Assembly (NCBI GenBank): GCA_947474365.1
Contig: CANJIU010000008.1
Coordinates: 62,001 to 126,000 of the forward strand
Reading direction: 5' to 3'
Length of the DNA: 64,000 nt
DNA from: Opitutia bacterium
Lineage (GTDB): Bacteria; Verrucomicrobiota; Verrucomicrobiia; Opitutales; Opitutaceae
Positions 20,342 through 30,691 of this stretch are shown here, piece after piece. The notes under the pieces were generated by a model. The model was not told the origin of the DNA. It did not search any database and saw only the letters and a program-made list of their open reading frames with translations. How positions within the stretch are numbered: the first letter of the stretch is position 1; each line of letters opens with the position of its first letter. A program made the position numbers and the translations under genes.

Positions 20342-20443
20342 TCACTTCTGCCACGTACGCTTTTTGTGGCGATTCGCCTTCAAGCGCTTCCGGCGCTTGT
20401 GCTTGTTCATCTTCAGTCGACGTTTCTTTTTCAGGTTGCCCAT
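20342..20443 (-). CDS. Tiny AURKAIP1/COX24 (mS38-type) ribosomal protein
   Basis: Only 33 residues, nearly all Lys and Arg, beginning [20 protein letters not shown] and ending KKRTWQK. This matches the AURKAIP1/COX24 family of very short basic proteins, bacterial relatives of mitochondrial ribosomal protein mS38, known from annotated Verrucomicrobia and related phyla. The start at 20443 is set by the family N-terminus; longer in-frame versions add unrelated sequence. It follows the AddA-like gene by about 50 bp and is closed by a strong terminator. Its role as a small-subunit component is inferred from the family. Confidence 0.85.
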   Translation of the reverse strand: MGNLKKKRRLKMNKHKRRKRLKANRHKKRTWQK

Positions 20444-20493
20444 GGTGAGAGAGGAAGAACGTGCTGTCCCCTCCCGCCCCTGTAAAGCCGAAT

Positions 20494-23400
20494 TTACGCG
20501 GACGGAACAGAGATCCGCCTTCGCAGGTGCGTGAAGACAAGTTCGCACGCGATGCTCCCGACCGGAACTCGCGTGAACGCCGCCGCCACCCGACGGTAGA
20601 GATTCAACTGGCCGGCGTGACGGTTTATTCCCTCCAGGAGTCCTGTTTCACTTCCAATTCGATCGGTCTTGAAATCAAAAACGGTTACCTTCTCCACCCG
20701 ACCCAGACCGTCTCGCTCCACCATCACCCGGTCAAAGACCCCCGTCACCCACACCTCATCCAAAACCACCTCAAACGCCCGCTCCCTCCAGACGTCGGCC
20801 CGCTCCCGGCGCTGCCAAAGGCCCGCACAGGCATCCGCTTCCAGGCATCCCACCGCTTCCGCCACCACTTCCGCCGGCTCTCCGCGCTCGGTCCAAAGCC
20901 GGGCAAAGTCCACCGCGCCGCCCCACTCCACCTCCGCTAACAGGGCATGGACCGCACTGCCGAACCCAGCCGAATCACCCCGCGCGTTGTCCCCGTTGAA
21001 CATCGGCACCACCTCGATGATCCCGGTCCTTCCGGACGACGGCCGACGGGACAAACGACGTGTCGCCCGACGCAGGTTCGTCTCTTCCATCGCCGCCAGT
21101 TCGGTGGCGGCCTTGCCTTTTTCGGGCGTCGCCGCCACGTGCTCATACCAACGCTCGTCGCCCGAACTCCACGGAGCTTCTCCCAAGGTGGAGCCGAGCA
21201 AACGGGGGTAATTGCGCGATTCAGACTTTCCCGGCGGCTTGGCAATGACGTACATCGCCCGCTTGGCCCGGGTCATCGCGACGTAGAGGAGGCAAAGCGC
21301 CTCATAACACCCTTCGGCTTCCGCAGACCTGACATGCGCACTCAAGGTCTCGTCGTGCGAATAAAACAGTTTGGAGGGCAAATCATAAACCCACTCCACC
21401 GAGCGGTCGTTCGCCCGCTGCACCGCCAGCCCTTCCCTCCTTTGATCCAGCCGCTGGCCTTCGAGGTCAGGCAGGATGACCACGTCGAAGCCCAATCCCT
21501 TCGATTTATGGATCGTCATCACCCGGACAACACCGGACACCTCCGCCCCGCGCAGGGCATGGCGTTCCATGAACGCCACAAATTCTGCCGCGTCCCGGCT
21601 TCCCGTCGCGTCAAACCGCGCCGCCGCCGCGACGAACTGCCGGCCCCGCTCCCGGCTGAAAACATCATCGGGCAACAGACTCGCTTCGATCCGCCGCAAC
21701 CAGAACTCCATGGTGCGCTCGAACCCATCCACGTGAATCTGGGCGAGCACGGTCATCGTTAGCTTCTCCGGTGAAGAGATGCCCTCGGTCTCAAGCACCC
21801 GCCCCACGGGAGTCATCGCGAGATGTTCTCGCGCAAACGAGTCACCGGGATGTGCGGCCGCCTGAGCGAGGGCGAGCAACGCAGCGCCCACAGGATTGTC
21901 GGTCGCCACATGCAGGTCGGATTCCGCCAATGCGGGGATTCCGCCTTCGCGCCGCAGATATTCCGCCAGCGCTGTCGCCTCGGCGTTCGACTGGGTCAGA
22001 ACCGCGCACTCGAGTCCGCGCTCAAGCGGATTGATTTCCTGCAGCAGTCTGACCGTCAGCGCAAACCGCTCCTCCTCGTCGGCGGCCGGCAACCACGTCG
22101 CGTATCCCAACAAACCCGGACGCGCCGACTCATGGTCCCGCCACTCGGAGTTCCAGGCCACGCTCGCCGTTCCTGGAAACAGCCCCGCGATCGCGGTCGC
22201 ATCACCAAATACCGCGTTGACCATCGCAATAACGGCCGGACCGGAGCGGAACGAACGCACGAGGTGCTCCTCCGCGACGGCCCCGGGAGCGGCCGCATTG
22301 TAGTGGTCCAAAATCTCCCGAAACAGCCGCGGGTCGCCGTCGCGCCAGGTGAAGATCGCCTGCTTCACGTCCCCCACGCAGAAAAAACTGCGCACGCCGG
22401 CGACGTCTTGCACCGCCTCGTCGATCAGGTTTCTCAATATGCTCCACTGCCCGAAGCTCGTGTCCTGGAATTCATCGAGCAGCCAGTGGTCGAACTGCCC
22501 GTCGAGCCGGTAGTCGATCGCCAGCCGCCCCGCCCCGGCCTCCGGCGAGAGGCTGAGCATCGCGCCACTTTCCTCGGGGAGCAACAGCCGCTGCACGTCG
22601 CCAAACGTCAGCTTTCCCGAGCGCCGCACCGCGTCGTGATAAACCTCCTCATAGCTACGCAACACCGCGTGGATGCCTCGCGTCGTCTCGAGGTGCCGCG
22701 CCAATTCGGCGCCGACCACGTGGCGAATGATCGCCGCCAGATCAGAGCACTCCCCCGGCGCCAGCTGGAGTTTCTTGCGCTCGACCGTCATCTCGGCCGA
22801 GCCCATTTTCACTTCGCTCCAGACCGCGAGCGCATTCTTCACCACGTATTCCACCGGCGCCGGCAGCGGCGCGCCCACCGACCACTCGGGCAGCGCGGCA
22901 AAAAATGCGTCCCACCGGGCGAGTTGTTTGTCCGGCAGTCCCCGCCCCTGTAGCGACGCCCGCAGTGACTCCACCGCCTCCGCCATCGCTTTTTCCGGCG
23001 GCGGAAACCACTCGCTGCCCTCCGGCCAGATTCGCCCGGGGTCGCCCCAGAGCGCACCGGAAGGGGCCGACAGGAATGTCTCGTGGTGTTCGTCGAGAAA
23101 TCCGTCCAGCCGCGCGGCGAGCCTTTTCTCCTCGGTGCCAAACGTCGCCCGCTTGAAGGCCTCGATGAATTCGCGCTGCGCGGCATCCAGCCCTCCGGGC
23201 GCCCGGGTAAACATCGTCCGCAGTACCCGCTGCCGCTCGACCCGCCCCGCGTGCTCCTCCAACACCTCGAACTCACCCGTCAACCCCAGCTCAAACGGAA
23301 ATGCGCGCGCAATCCGTCCAAAAAATCCGTCGAGGGTGCCGAGCCGCAGCCGGTGCATCGCCTCGACCACCGCGCGCAGCATCCGACCGAAATCGCCGGG

Positions 23401-23643
23401 GCCCAGTCTCGGAACCCCGATGTCCCGCGCCAGCCGCGCCGCCACGTCAACGTTGCCCGCCGCCCGCGCCAGCTTGTTCAGGATCTCGTCGAAAAACTCT
23501 CCGGCCGCCTTTCGCGTGAACGTCAGCGCCACGATTCGTTCCGGCCGCGCCCCTTCCGCCAGCAGCTTCACAAAACGGTTGGTCAACGCGTAGGTTTTCC
23601 CAGATCCCGCCGAGGCGAGGATCATGACATGGCGCGCGCTCAT
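20494..23643 (-). CDS. AddA-like UvrD-family helicase/exonuclease
   Basis: Product of 1,049 residues. Superfamily 1A helicase fused to a RecB-type nuclease, the motor and nuclease subunit of an AddAB-style double-strand-break resection complex. Visible motifs: Walker A ASAGSGKT (10-17), LTFTRKAA motif Ia, LLDEFQDTS (Walker B), a motif VI-like [10 protein letters not shown], and near the C-terminus the PD-(D/E)XK motif DFKTD (about 990-994) followed by QLNLY. The start at 23643 gives the helicase N-terminus and an ATGA overlap with the AddB-like gene; a GTG 177 bp upstream would add low-quality sequence. Together with the upstream gene it likely processes DNA ends for RecA recombination. Confidence 0.9.
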   Translation of the reverse strand: MSARHVMILASAGSGKTYALTNRFVKLLAEGARPERIVALTFTRKAAGEFFDEILNKLARAAGNVDVAARLARDIGVPRLGPGDFGRMLRAVVEAMHRLRLGTLDGFFGRIARAFPFELGLTGEFEVLEEHAGRVERQRVLRTMFTRAPGGLDAAQREFIEAFKRATFGTEEKRLAARLDGFLDEHHETFLSAPSGALWGDPGRIWPEGSEWFPPPEKAMAEAVESLRASLQGRGLPDKQLARWDAFFAALPEWSVGAPLPAPVEYVVKNALAVWSEVKMGSAEMTVERKKLQLAPGECSDLAAIIRHVVGAELARHLETTRGIHAVLRSYEEVYHDAVRRSGKLTFGDVQRLLLPEESGAMLSLSPEAGAGRLAIDYRLDGQFDHWLLDEFQDTSFGQWSILRNLIDEAVQDVAGVRSFFCVGDVKQAIFTWRDGDPRLFREILDHYNAAAPGAVAEEHLVRSFRSGPAVIAMVNAVFGDATAIAGLFPGTASVAWNSEWRDHESARPGLLGYATWLPAADEEERFALTVRLLQEINPLERGLECAVLTQSNAEATALAEYLRREGGIPALAESDLHVATDNPVGAALLALAQAAAHPGDSFAREHLAMTPVGRVLETEGISSPEKLTMTVLAQIHVDGFERTMEFWLRRIEASLLPDDVFSRERGRQFVAAAARFDATGSRDAAEFVAFMERHALRGAEVSGVVRVMTIHKSKGLGFDVVILPDLEGQRLDQRREGLAVQRANDRSVEWVYDLPSKLFYSHDETLSAHVRSAEAEGCYEALCLLYVAMTRAKRAMYVIAKPPGKSESRNYPRLLGSTLGEAPWSSGDERWYEHVAATPEKGKAATELAAMEETNLRRATRRLSRRPSSGRTGIIEVVPMFNGDNARGDSAGFGSAVHALLAEVEWGGAVDFARLWTERGEPAEVVAEAVGCLEADACAGLWQRRERADVWRERAFEVVLDEVWVTGVFDRVMVERDGLGRVEKVTVFDFKTDRIGSETGLLEGINRHAGQLNLYRRVAAAFTRVPVGSIACELVFTHLRRRISVPSA

Positions 23644-26459
23644 CCTGGCACCTCCCAAGCCACGCTTTCCGCCGCTCCGTGGTGAAACAGCGCCGAAAAC
23701 GAATCCCGTTCCGCCGGCATTTCCACCGGCGGCCAGAACCGGCCGGCACGAATCGCTTCCGCCACCCCGTCGGTACACGCGCGCGCCGCCGCCAGCAGGT
23801 CCGCACCCAGTTCCGGCCACAAGGCGAGGTCCGTCTCCCCGGCCGCCTTCGGCAGATTGATGTAGCCGCAGGAAACCGCCGCCCCGTCCCCCAATTCACC
23901 GGCGAGCGAGCGGAGGTAGATCGGCAGCTGCAGATCCGCCCACACGCACTCGCGGCCGTCCACGCTCACGTGCATCCACTCCGGCAATTCCTCGTCCCCC
24001 GCCCGGCGGGGACGCAGGTGGGACTGGTGCGGCGGGACGGCCGCGTCGCTCGTCTTGTAATCAAGTACCCGATACGCACCCGAGGCTTCGTGGCGGTCGA
24101 TCCGGTCGATCTTCCCGCGCACCTCGAGCCCGGCGATCAGGAGGGAAAACGTCGATTCCACCCGCTCGGTCACCCAGCCGCCCGCCCGTTCCCGTGCCTG
24201 CACCGCCGCCATCCGTCCCAGCCGCTGGCGCGCCGACTCGAGCTGAATCACGAGGGGCAGAGCCGCATCCCCGCCGAACCGCGCCAGCGCCGCGCGATCC
24301 AGTTCGGCCAGGACAAATTCACGCAGGACGCCTTCGTCGACGCAGTCGCGCAGCGCCGGTTCCCGTGCCATCGCCTCGAGCGCCGTGTGGCAGAGCGTGC
24401 CGAAATCGCGGGCGTCGAGTTCGTTCTTCGCCGGGTCCACCGGCTCCATCTTCAGGACGTGCTGGAGATAAAACCGGAACGGACACGCCAGCCACGAGCG
24501 CAGGCCCGTCACCGGCACGCGCAGGGGCGGCGGTTCGCGGCGCGGCGTGTGTTTCCACGCCCGGGTCCAGGCCAGGTTCGGCTGGATCGACTCCGCCGGC
24601 CGGAAGAGAAACGCGATCCGGGCCGGCAACTCCGCGTCGGTGCACCGCAGCAACAGGCGGGAGGGCCGCAGGGGATCGCCCGCCGCCGACGTTTTCGCAA
24701 AAAGCAAATCGGTCCGTCCCCGGCCGCCACTCCGCGAAGCAATCAGGACGTGCAACAGATAAGCATCGCGGGCGAAACGGGTGGCGTTGGTCTTCAGTCC
24801 GAGCCGTTCGCGCAGCGACTCCGGCAGAAATGCGTCCCCGTCCACCGCCTCCGGCACGATGCCGTCGTTCAGCCCCGCAACCACGAGATGCGGCGCGTCC
24901 TCCCACGGCAATTCGAGCCAACCCTGCAGTTCCAACGCCCCCGCCGACTTTTCCTCGGTGCGCCTGGTCTCACCGAACATCCGCAGGGCCAACTCCCACC
25001 ATTCCGCGGAAGCCAACTCTGGAAACAGGGCCGCGGTCGCCGCGCATTCCCGCATGATTTCACTCCATACTTCGAGCGACTCCGCCTCCCTCGCCTCCGA
25101 GTCCCGGGAAGGGTCAAGCCGTCGGGTTTCAAAAACAATCCCCAGTGCCGCAACCGCCCCCGCCGCAAATTCCTCCCCCGCCAGGGCGGCGCGCACTTCG
25201 TTGAGCACGACGAGGGCGCGCGTCAGTGTGAGGCGCCGCGGCCCCGCGGCAGCAGCCAGGGCATCAAGATCAGCCGAAAGGTGCCGCGTGCGCATGTCGT
25301 CCAGCTCGGCCAGGAATGTCGCGACAGAATAATCGGCGCCGAACCGGTTCCGCAGGCACAGCAGAAAATCCGGACAACGTGCCAGCGCTGCCACGGACTC
25401 GAAGGAGGTGTCGTGCGCCAGTCGCGCGAGCGCCGCGAGCAGCAGATGCAGCCGTTCACCGCGGCGTTCCCGCCCCTCCGGATTGTAGTGGGCGATTGCG
25501 GCGCGGGAGAACGCATTTTCCACGAGCGGAAGCACCTCGGGATCGGCGATCCCAAACGCCACCAGTCCGTCCGGCGTGGGAGCATGACGGTTCGCCAGGT
25601 TGACTGCGCGCTCGGCTTCCGCCGCCGGATCGGCGCAAAGGTGCACCCGGCGTTCAAAGTCCGGCAACTCCAACGGTCGCGGTTCCCATCGGGCGGGCAC
25701 GGGACGCCCGAAGGTGTCGAATGCATCCGCCTCCACCTCCGGGGCAAACACCACCACGTCCACCGGCAGGATCGCCGCCCAGTTTTCGAGCAAGGCGACG
25801 GCCAGCGGCAGCGGATCTGGGAGCGCGAGTACCACGACGCGGGTCACCCCGGCAGGCGACGCCGGGCTTTTCGCCCAGGCACGCCGCGCCGCATGGGGCT
25901 CGCGACGGCCGATCGCCGCAAGCCGTTCCACCTGCCGCCGCTCAAGTTCCGCGAGCTGCCGCCAGCGTTCTGCTTCCGAAAAATCCGCCCCCGCGCGCGA
26001 CGCCACGTCGGAAAACTCCAGGCCACCCTCGGTCAGGCGCGTCTGCAGCCGAAAAAAAACCTCAGCCAGCCGGGCCGCCCAGCCGTGATCCCGCCGGGGC
26101 GGGAGCGACGGAAAAACGTCCGGCACGTCCCCAGACTCAAGTTCCCGGAGCACGCCGATCCAGGCCAGCAGGGCCTCCAGCCGGGAAGCCACGTCGGGGA
26201 CCGTCGCGTCGGGGACGAGCAGCGTATCCGGAGTATGTACACGCGGAGGAAAGACCGCCGTGCCGCGGGCGGCGGCGTGCTCCGCCAGCGCTTCGCGCAG
26301 CCGGCGGCCCGACTGCCGCGTCGGGACGACCACCAGCACGTCCGACAAATCCAGCGGTTCCGCGCCCCTTCCGATTCCCGCCAGCCACGCCGTGACCTGC
26401 GGCAGCCACGGACCGTCCCAGGGCAGGAAATGACGGCGAAGGAGCGGGGGAGGCGGCAT
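23640..26459 (-). CDS. AddB-like PD-(D/E)XK nuclease subunit
   Basis: Product of 939 residues starting MPPPPLLRRHFLPWDGPW. The N-terminal half resembles inactivated helicase domains of AddB/RexB (DVLVVVPTRQSGRRLREAL). The C-terminal third has the characteristic LRSWLACPFRFYLQHVLKME segment and nuclease motifs VLDYKTSD and LQLPIYLR. I see no GxxxxGK(T/S) P-loop at the N-terminus, unlike Bacillus AddB, so it probably does not hydrolyse ATP. Its stop overlaps the AddA-like start (ATGA), strongly suggesting one complex. The family name AddB is by architecture and pairing. Confidence 0.82.
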   Translation of the reverse strand: MPPPPLLRRHFLPWDGPWLPQVTAWLAGIGRGAEPLDLSDVLVVVPTRQSGRRLREALAEHAAARGTAVFPPRVHTPDTLLVPDATVPDVASRLEALLAWIGVLRELESGDVPDVFPSLPPRRDHGWAARLAEVFFRLQTRLTEGGLEFSDVASRAGADFSEAERWRQLAELERRQVERLAAIGRREPHAARRAWAKSPASPAGVTRVVVLALPDPLPLAVALLENWAAILPVDVVVFAPEVEADAFDTFGRPVPARWEPRPLELPDFERRVHLCADPAAEAERAVNLANRHAPTPDGLVAFGIADPEVLPLVENAFSRAAIAHYNPEGRERRGERLHLLLAALARLAHDTSFESVAALARCPDFLLCLRNRFGADYSVATFLAELDDMRTRHLSADLDALAAAAGPRRLTLTRALVVLNEVRAALAGEEFAAGAVAALGIVFETRRLDPSRDSEAREAESLEVWSEIMRECAATAALFPELASAEWWELALRMFGETRRTEEKSAGALELQGWLELPWEDAPHLVVAGLNDGIVPEAVDGDAFLPESLRERLGLKTNATRFARDAYLLHVLIASRSGGRGRTDLLFAKTSAAGDPLRPSRLLLRCTDAELPARIAFLFRPAESIQPNLAWTRAWKHTPRREPPPLRVPVTGLRSWLACPFRFYLQHVLKMEPVDPAKNELDARDFGTLCHTALEAMAREPALRDCVDEGVLREFVLAELDRAALARFGGDAALPLVIQLESARQRLGRMAAVQARERAGGWVTERVESTFSLLIAGLEVRGKIDRIDRHEASGAYRVLDYKTSDAAVPPHQSHLRPRRAGDEELPEWMHVSVDGRECVWADLQLPIYLRSLAGELGDGAAVSCGYINLPKAAGETDLALWPELGADLLAAARACTDGVAEAIRAGRFWPPVEMPAERDSFSALFHHGAAESVAWEVPG

Positions 26460-26524
26460 GCACCCGAAGGATGACGCGGACAGACCCGACGCCGCAAGTG
26501 CGCTCGGCACGTCCGCTCCTTGAC

Positions 26525-26555
26525 AAAAAAACCCGCCCGCGGGCGGCGGGCGGGT
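26525..26555 (-). terminator. Intrinsic terminator after rpsT
   Basis: A perfect 10-bp GC stem (ACCCGCCCGC / GCGGGCGGGT), 5-base loop, and a run of six or more T on the minus strand. It sits 23 bp past the rpsT stop and separates rpsT from the AddB-like gene. Confidence 0.9.
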
Positions 26556-26577
26556 GAAACTCGCGGCCGAAATCGGC

Positions 26578-26835
26578 CTACTTTGCGGCGAACACCTTCG
26601 CGGCGTGGACCTTGGCCCGCGACGCGGCATTCTTGTGCACCACGCCGGACTTCACGGCCTTGTCCATCGCGGAAACATACGCGGAAGCGGCATCCTTGGC
26701 GCCGGCATCCTTCTTCGCGAACAACGTATCAAGTTGCTTGCGAAGGGTCTTGAGCCGGGTCTTCACCCCGCGGTTGCGTTCGGTCAGGCGCACGGCTTTG
26801 CGTGCGGCTTTGATAGCGGATTTGGTGTTGGCCAT
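26578..26835 (-). CDS. rpsT: 30S ribosomal protein S20
   Basis: Product of 85 residues, the normal S20 length: MANTKSAIKAARKAVRLTER then a Lys/Ala-rich helical protein with KSGVVHKNAASRAKVH near the end. It binds 16S rRNA in the small subunit. The start at 26835 is fixed by the conserved MANTKSA N-terminus; a longer frame would add 25 residues without family support. It stands alone, with its own terminator and a possible promoter just upstream. Confidence 0.97.
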   Translation of the reverse strand: MANTKSAIKAARKAVRLTERNRGVKTRLKTLRKQLDTLFAKKDAGAKDAASAYVSAMDKAVKSGVVHKNAASRAKVHAAKVFAAK

Positions 26836-26860
26836 GGTCTTCGAAAGGTTGGAGCTGGGC

Positions 26861-26889
26861 AAAGACTCAAACGCCCGCCACCGAGTCAA
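26861..26889 (-). promoter_or_regulatory. Possible rpsT promoter
   Basis: On the minus strand TTGACT (26889-26884) is a 5/6 match to a -35 box, but the hexamer 17 bp downstream (GTCTTT) is a poor -10. It is placed 25-50 bp before the rpsT start. Tentative. Confidence 0.3.
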
Positions 26890-26973
26890 GGGTTTTGTCG
26901 GGGAATTCACCGGTTCCCGAGCTTCGCCGGCGGCCGATTCGATGCTCCAGCTGCTCCTGAAGCGGCGGCGTGC

Positions 26974-29880
26974 TCAATGTGGAAGTGCCTCGATCGTCGT
27001 CTTCATCGTTTCGTATTCGGCCGCAGTGATCTCCTTGAAGCCCAGCCGGCGGGCGCCCAGCAGAATTGGTTCCAGCGGAAGGTCGTGGTTTGCGCTCCGC
27101 AACGATTGGTGCAGTCCCCAATATCGGCCGGGCGCGGAATAGATCCGGAGATTCCAGGGCTCCATCGCCACGCGGCTTTCAAACATGGCGACCATCGAAC
27201 CACGGATATATAACCCGGCGCTGCCCCACACTTCCAGCATTCGCGGGAAATTGTGCACGCCACCGCTGGCCTGTCCGTTGGCCACGCTCGCGGGAGGCCC
27301 ATCCGTCAGGCCGGTTGCATTGTGGTTCGTCGGCACGATTCCCACCAGCAGGCACGACGAAATCTCCGTCGGCGTCGCGCCAAATTTAGAATCACGCGCC
27401 GCGCCGGCCGTGCCGGCTACCGTGTTGCCTTGGTAGGGCATGGCGGCCGGAACAAACGAAGTGGAGATGCCGTCCAGGGCGTTGCTGCCACTTGGCTGGC
27501 TCGTCGCCCAAGACGAAACCCAACCCGACGTGCCGACGCGATGGGCGCTGAGTGAGTCTGACCAACCGGAAGTCTGGGAGTACGGAGAGGTCGCGTTCGA
27601 ATAGGCCGGTGCCGAGAGAATCGTCACGGCATCCGCCATCACCGAGGTGAGCATTTCACTCACTCCCATCACCGCCGTCGTGTCGGGGTAGCGAGCGCTG
27701 TATCCGCCGGGATTGGCGGTGTCGGTCGCCGTTGCGTTGATCGTGCCGTCCGCATTGAAATGGCCCACGATATACGCGGCATCGTTGGTGGCGAAATTCA
27801 GCCCGGTCATGCTGGGGTAGGTCGCCCCACTGAGCGAAATCACCTTGCCCCGGGCATTCCACAGGCGCACTCCGGAATCGATGCGAGGGGTCGGCGGAGA
27901 GGCCATCGCATTGACCACTTGGGAGCGGACCTCGGCATCGACCGAATGGATGTAGACCGTGATCCCATCGTACCACGGCTTCGTGGTGGTGGTGCTGGCA
28001 AGATCGCTCCCACCCACGGCAAACCGGCCCGGATCTGTTGCCAGCAGCGGATCCGTTGGATTTGCCGGGGCGAAGTACATGCGGTAAGGATCGGCGGCAG
28101 TCAGGGTCGCGGAGGTCGGTAAAGTAGTATAGGCGGCCGAAACCAAACCCAGCCCACGCGAGGCGGCCGTGGTGGTGGTGGCCGGGTTGTAAATCGACGA
28201 CGACCAGTTCGTCGCGTCGGGCGGGCCCGGGTGATAGATGGTACTCGTCGTCGTCGAGGCGGCATAGCTAAGGCTCGAACCAGATATCGTTCGCTCCACC
28301 ATCATCTTGAAACGGGTGAAATCGAAATCGATTTTCACCACCGGCCGCGGGGTATAGGCGTTGGAGGAACGAAAAGAACCCGTCGACAATTGCGAGCCCG
28401 CGCCGGAATTGTTCGTCGCCCGTCGCAAGTCGTAGAAGTACGCGTCGCCAAAACTCGTCATCGTCGGCGCCGAGGCTCCGGTCGCATATCCCGAACCCGC
28501 CACATCCACGCCTCCGCCCTGGATGGTGCGCAGCACCTGATTGTGCCCGATGGACGTGTCGGTCCGGTAGCGGTTCGGCAAATTGTTCACGTTGGCATTC
28601 AGCGCACCGTAGCTCGGCTGTCCCGGCAGGATGACCTCATACATCGTATGGGAAAGGTCCGCGTTCACCGTGTTCAACCAGCACCGGTAGGACCGCGCCC
28701 GCATGCTCACGGCCGTACCATCGGCCATATAGCCCGTGCGCGTCTGATTGTCGGGATTGACCACAATATACAGTCCGGAGCGGCGCGAGATTTTCGTCTC
28801 CTTGAGACCTGCGTTGTCAGCGGAATTAGGACGTTCAATCACCTGCCGTCCGTTGTTGCGTTCATCCTCTGCCGGAGTCGACGGGTTGTCGGTTTTCGAA
28901 TAATTCGAGACTGACGGCAGGACCAGCGGCGTCACGCCATGCACGCTCGTGCGCAGGTTGAGTCCATAGCTGGTCGTCGCGAAAACCTTGAAGTTGTTCT
29001 GCGTCGTGGTTGTTTCGGTCGTGCCGCCGTACTTGTGATCCCGCCACACCGATGCGCTGCTCTGGATGTCCGTCACCACCCCGGTGGAGGAATGCTGGAA
29101 ACGGAGCGGCCCGTTCCCGCCCGGACCGGCATCCGTGGCACCTAGGTTGTTAATCCAGGTTCCTTGACGAATGCTCTCCGCGTAAAAACCCCTGGAACAT
29201 GAGACTCTTTCTGTGAATTGAACATTTGCGGTATAACCCGTACCACATCGCGCGCTGAGCTCACCGTTGCAATGCACCGGGCCGGATATCACCATGTCGG
29301 CTCCCGGCCAGATCTCCATGTCCATATTGTAAAACACGGCGAACTGGAATAACGGCACAAAATCGACCGCGAGGTTGTGTTGGCTGTAGGAGGAGATCGT
29401 CCCCAGCAATCCGTGCCGGGCTGTCGCCTTCGCGATGATCGGAACGCTTGCCGTGTTCACCTGCAATCCGGCGTTGGGATTCGTCGGGTCGGTCGCCGGA
29501 TTGATGAAGATTAACCCGGTCGATCCCGTGAGTCCGGCGCGGACTTCCATGCTCGACCCCGATGTGTAGGTGGAGTCCGCCGCCTGCAACACATCGTTCG
29601 GAGGCAGGTGAATGGTGTTGTTTCCCGTCATGAATGCAATCGGACTGGCGCTTCGCACTCGGTATAGGATCGTCGTAATCTGCTCCGCCGCATATGCCGA
29701 GATGCTTTCTGACATGTTCTTCGCCCGAAGAATCAGTCGGTTCCGCTCGTTCCCCCGCCGCTCTGTGATGGTATAGCGCAACATGCTCGCGGTCAGAATG
29801 GCCATCATTGCCGTCAGCATCACCACGGTGAGCAACGCCGAGCCGCGACACCGCCGGATACGCTCAAGGATGAGTTTCAT
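26974..29880 (-). CDS. Large PilX-like pilus assembly protein
   Basis: Product of 968 residues. The N-terminus (MKLILERIRRCRGSALLTVV, then a hydrophobic helix to about residue 32 and an ERRGNERNRL segment) resembles PilX/GspK-type minor pilins, where a prepilin helix is followed by an exported domain. The rest is a long Ser/Thr/Gly/Asn-rich exported region without a domain I recognise. The start at 29880 directly follows the neighbouring prepilin stop (4 bp gap). Classical PilX proteins are usually under 250 residues, so this is strongly enlarged. It is the last gene of a three-gene prepilin cluster and may form a tip adhesin; that is inference. Confidence 0.75.
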   Translation of the reverse strand: MKLILERIRRCRGSALLTVVMLTAMMAILTASMLRYTITERRGNERNRLILRAKNMSESISAYAAEQITTILYRVRSASPIAFMTGNNTIHLPPNDVLQAADSTYTSGSSMEVRAGLTGSTGLIFINPATDPTNPNAGLQVNTASVPIIAKATARHGLLGTISSYSQHNLAVDFVPLFQFAVFYNMDMEIWPGADMVISGPVHCNGELSARCGTGYTANVQFTERVSCSRGFYAESIRQGTWINNLGATDAGPGGNGPLRFQHSSTGVVTDIQSSASVWRDHKYGGTTETTTTQNNFKVFATTSYGLNLRTSVHGVTPLVLPSVSNYSKTDNPSTPAEDERNNGRQVIERPNSADNAGLKETKISRRSGLYIVVNPDNQTRTGYMADGTAVSMRARSYRCWLNTVNADLSHTMYEVILPGQPSYGALNANVNNLPNRYRTDTSIGHNQVLRTIQGGGVDVAGSGYATGASAPTMTSFGDAYFYDLRRATNNSGAGSQLSTGSFRSSNAYTPRPVVKIDFDFTRFKMMVERTISGSSLSYAASTTTSTIYHPGPPDATNWSSSIYNPATTTTAASRGLGLVSAAYTTLPTSATLTAADPYRMYFAPANPTDPLLATDPGRFAVGGSDLASTTTTKPWYDGITVYIHSVDAEVRSQVVNAMASPPTPRIDSGVRLWNARGKVISLSGATYPSMTGLNFATNDAAYIVGHFNADGTINATATDTANPGGYSARYPDTTAVMGVSEMLTSVMADAVTILSAPAYSNATSPYSQTSGWSDSLSAHRVGTSGWVSSWATSQPSGSNALDGISTSFVPAAMPYQGNTVAGTAGAARDSKFGATPTEISSCLLVGIVPTNHNATGLTDGPPASVANGQASGGVHNFPRMLEVWGSAGLYIRGSMVAMFESRVAMEPWNLRIYSAPGRYWGLHQSLRSANHDLPLEPILLGARRLGFKEITAAEYETMKTTIEALPH

Positions 29881-29884
29881 GGGG

Positions 29885-30691
29885 CTATCTCCGGGGAGAA
29901 ATGGTGTAATTAAAGCTGCTGCTCGACAGCAGGTTGTTCGCGGTGCTGCCGTTGACGAATTCCATGTTGATGGAGATAAATCCGTTGGTTGCCGTCGAAT
30001 CCGGCGACTCCGAGCAGAACACCGGATACCGATCGCCGGCGGCATAGGGCGTATAGGGCGACGGCACCTTCCGCCCCACCGTGCGGGCGGAGAGCTGCTT
30101 CGTGCCGCTCATGAGCGGCGTACTGTTCAAGTTGATCAGGTTAAGTTCCGTCGCAAGGCTCGTGTGCCCGTTCGAGGCCCCGGCGGTGCCCTCACCCCAA
30201 TCAGCCGTCTCGTAATAACGAATTGACGCTTCGGCGTTCACCGCGGCCTGGGCCGCCACCGCGCCATTGTAATAGCGATAATAAATGCGAATCTGCCGGA
30301 TGTCCGTGGTACGATATTGAGACGTCTTGGTCACCAGAACGAGACAATCACCATGCGCCACCCACTTGTCGTAATCGTTGTCCGCGGCGTCGTTGATCTG
30401 TGTCATCGGAGACGGGTCGAGCGCCAGATCCACACTCCCGTCCAGTTTCGTATAGTAAGGAAAAATATAGAAATAGGAGGCGTCGAGCGTCTCTTTCGAA
30501 ACCTGCGCCATGAAGCTGCGCAGGCTCGCGTTAGTCGCCAGCCGCTGGGTGTCCTTGTACATCGTCCGCAGGCCGAAAAGAAAGGTGCTCAGACACAACG
30601 TCATGACGATCGACACAATCGTCATACTGATCATGACTTCAACGAGCGTGAAACCCGTCGAACAGGGATGCCGCCGCAGTGAGGTTTTCAT
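29885..30691 (-). CDS. Type IV prepilin, PilW/GspJ-like
   Basis: Product of 268 residues with a classic class III signal: short basic leader MKTSLRRHPCSTG, then FTLVEVMISMTIVSIVMTLC, with cleavage expected between Gly13 and Phe14 and Glu at +5. The prepilin peptidase removes the leader and methylates Phe. The globular part is beta-rich. It overlaps the upstream prepilin gene by 4 bp and is followed by the PilX-like gene, giving a PilV-PilW-PilX-like order of minor pilins. Confidence 0.85.
   Translation of the reverse strand: MKTSLRRHPCSTGFTLVEVMISMTIVSIVMTLCLSTFLFGLRTMYKDTQRLATNASLRSFMAQVSKETLDASYFYIFPYYTKLDGSVDLALDPSPMTQINDAADNDYDKWVAHGDCLVLVTKTSQYRTTDIRQIRIYYRYYNGAVAAQAAVNAEASIRYYETADWGEGTAGASNGHTSLATELNLINLNSTPLMSGTKQLSARTVGRKVPSPYTPYAAGDRYPVFCSESPDSTATNGFISINMEFVNGSTANNLLSSSSFNYTISPRR

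Noticed and set aside
23679..26474. A 931-residue plus-strand frame opposite the AddB-like gene
   Set aside because: Composition is Arg/Pro/Gln-rich and domain-free, while the minus strand carries clear nuclease motifs and conserved gene order.
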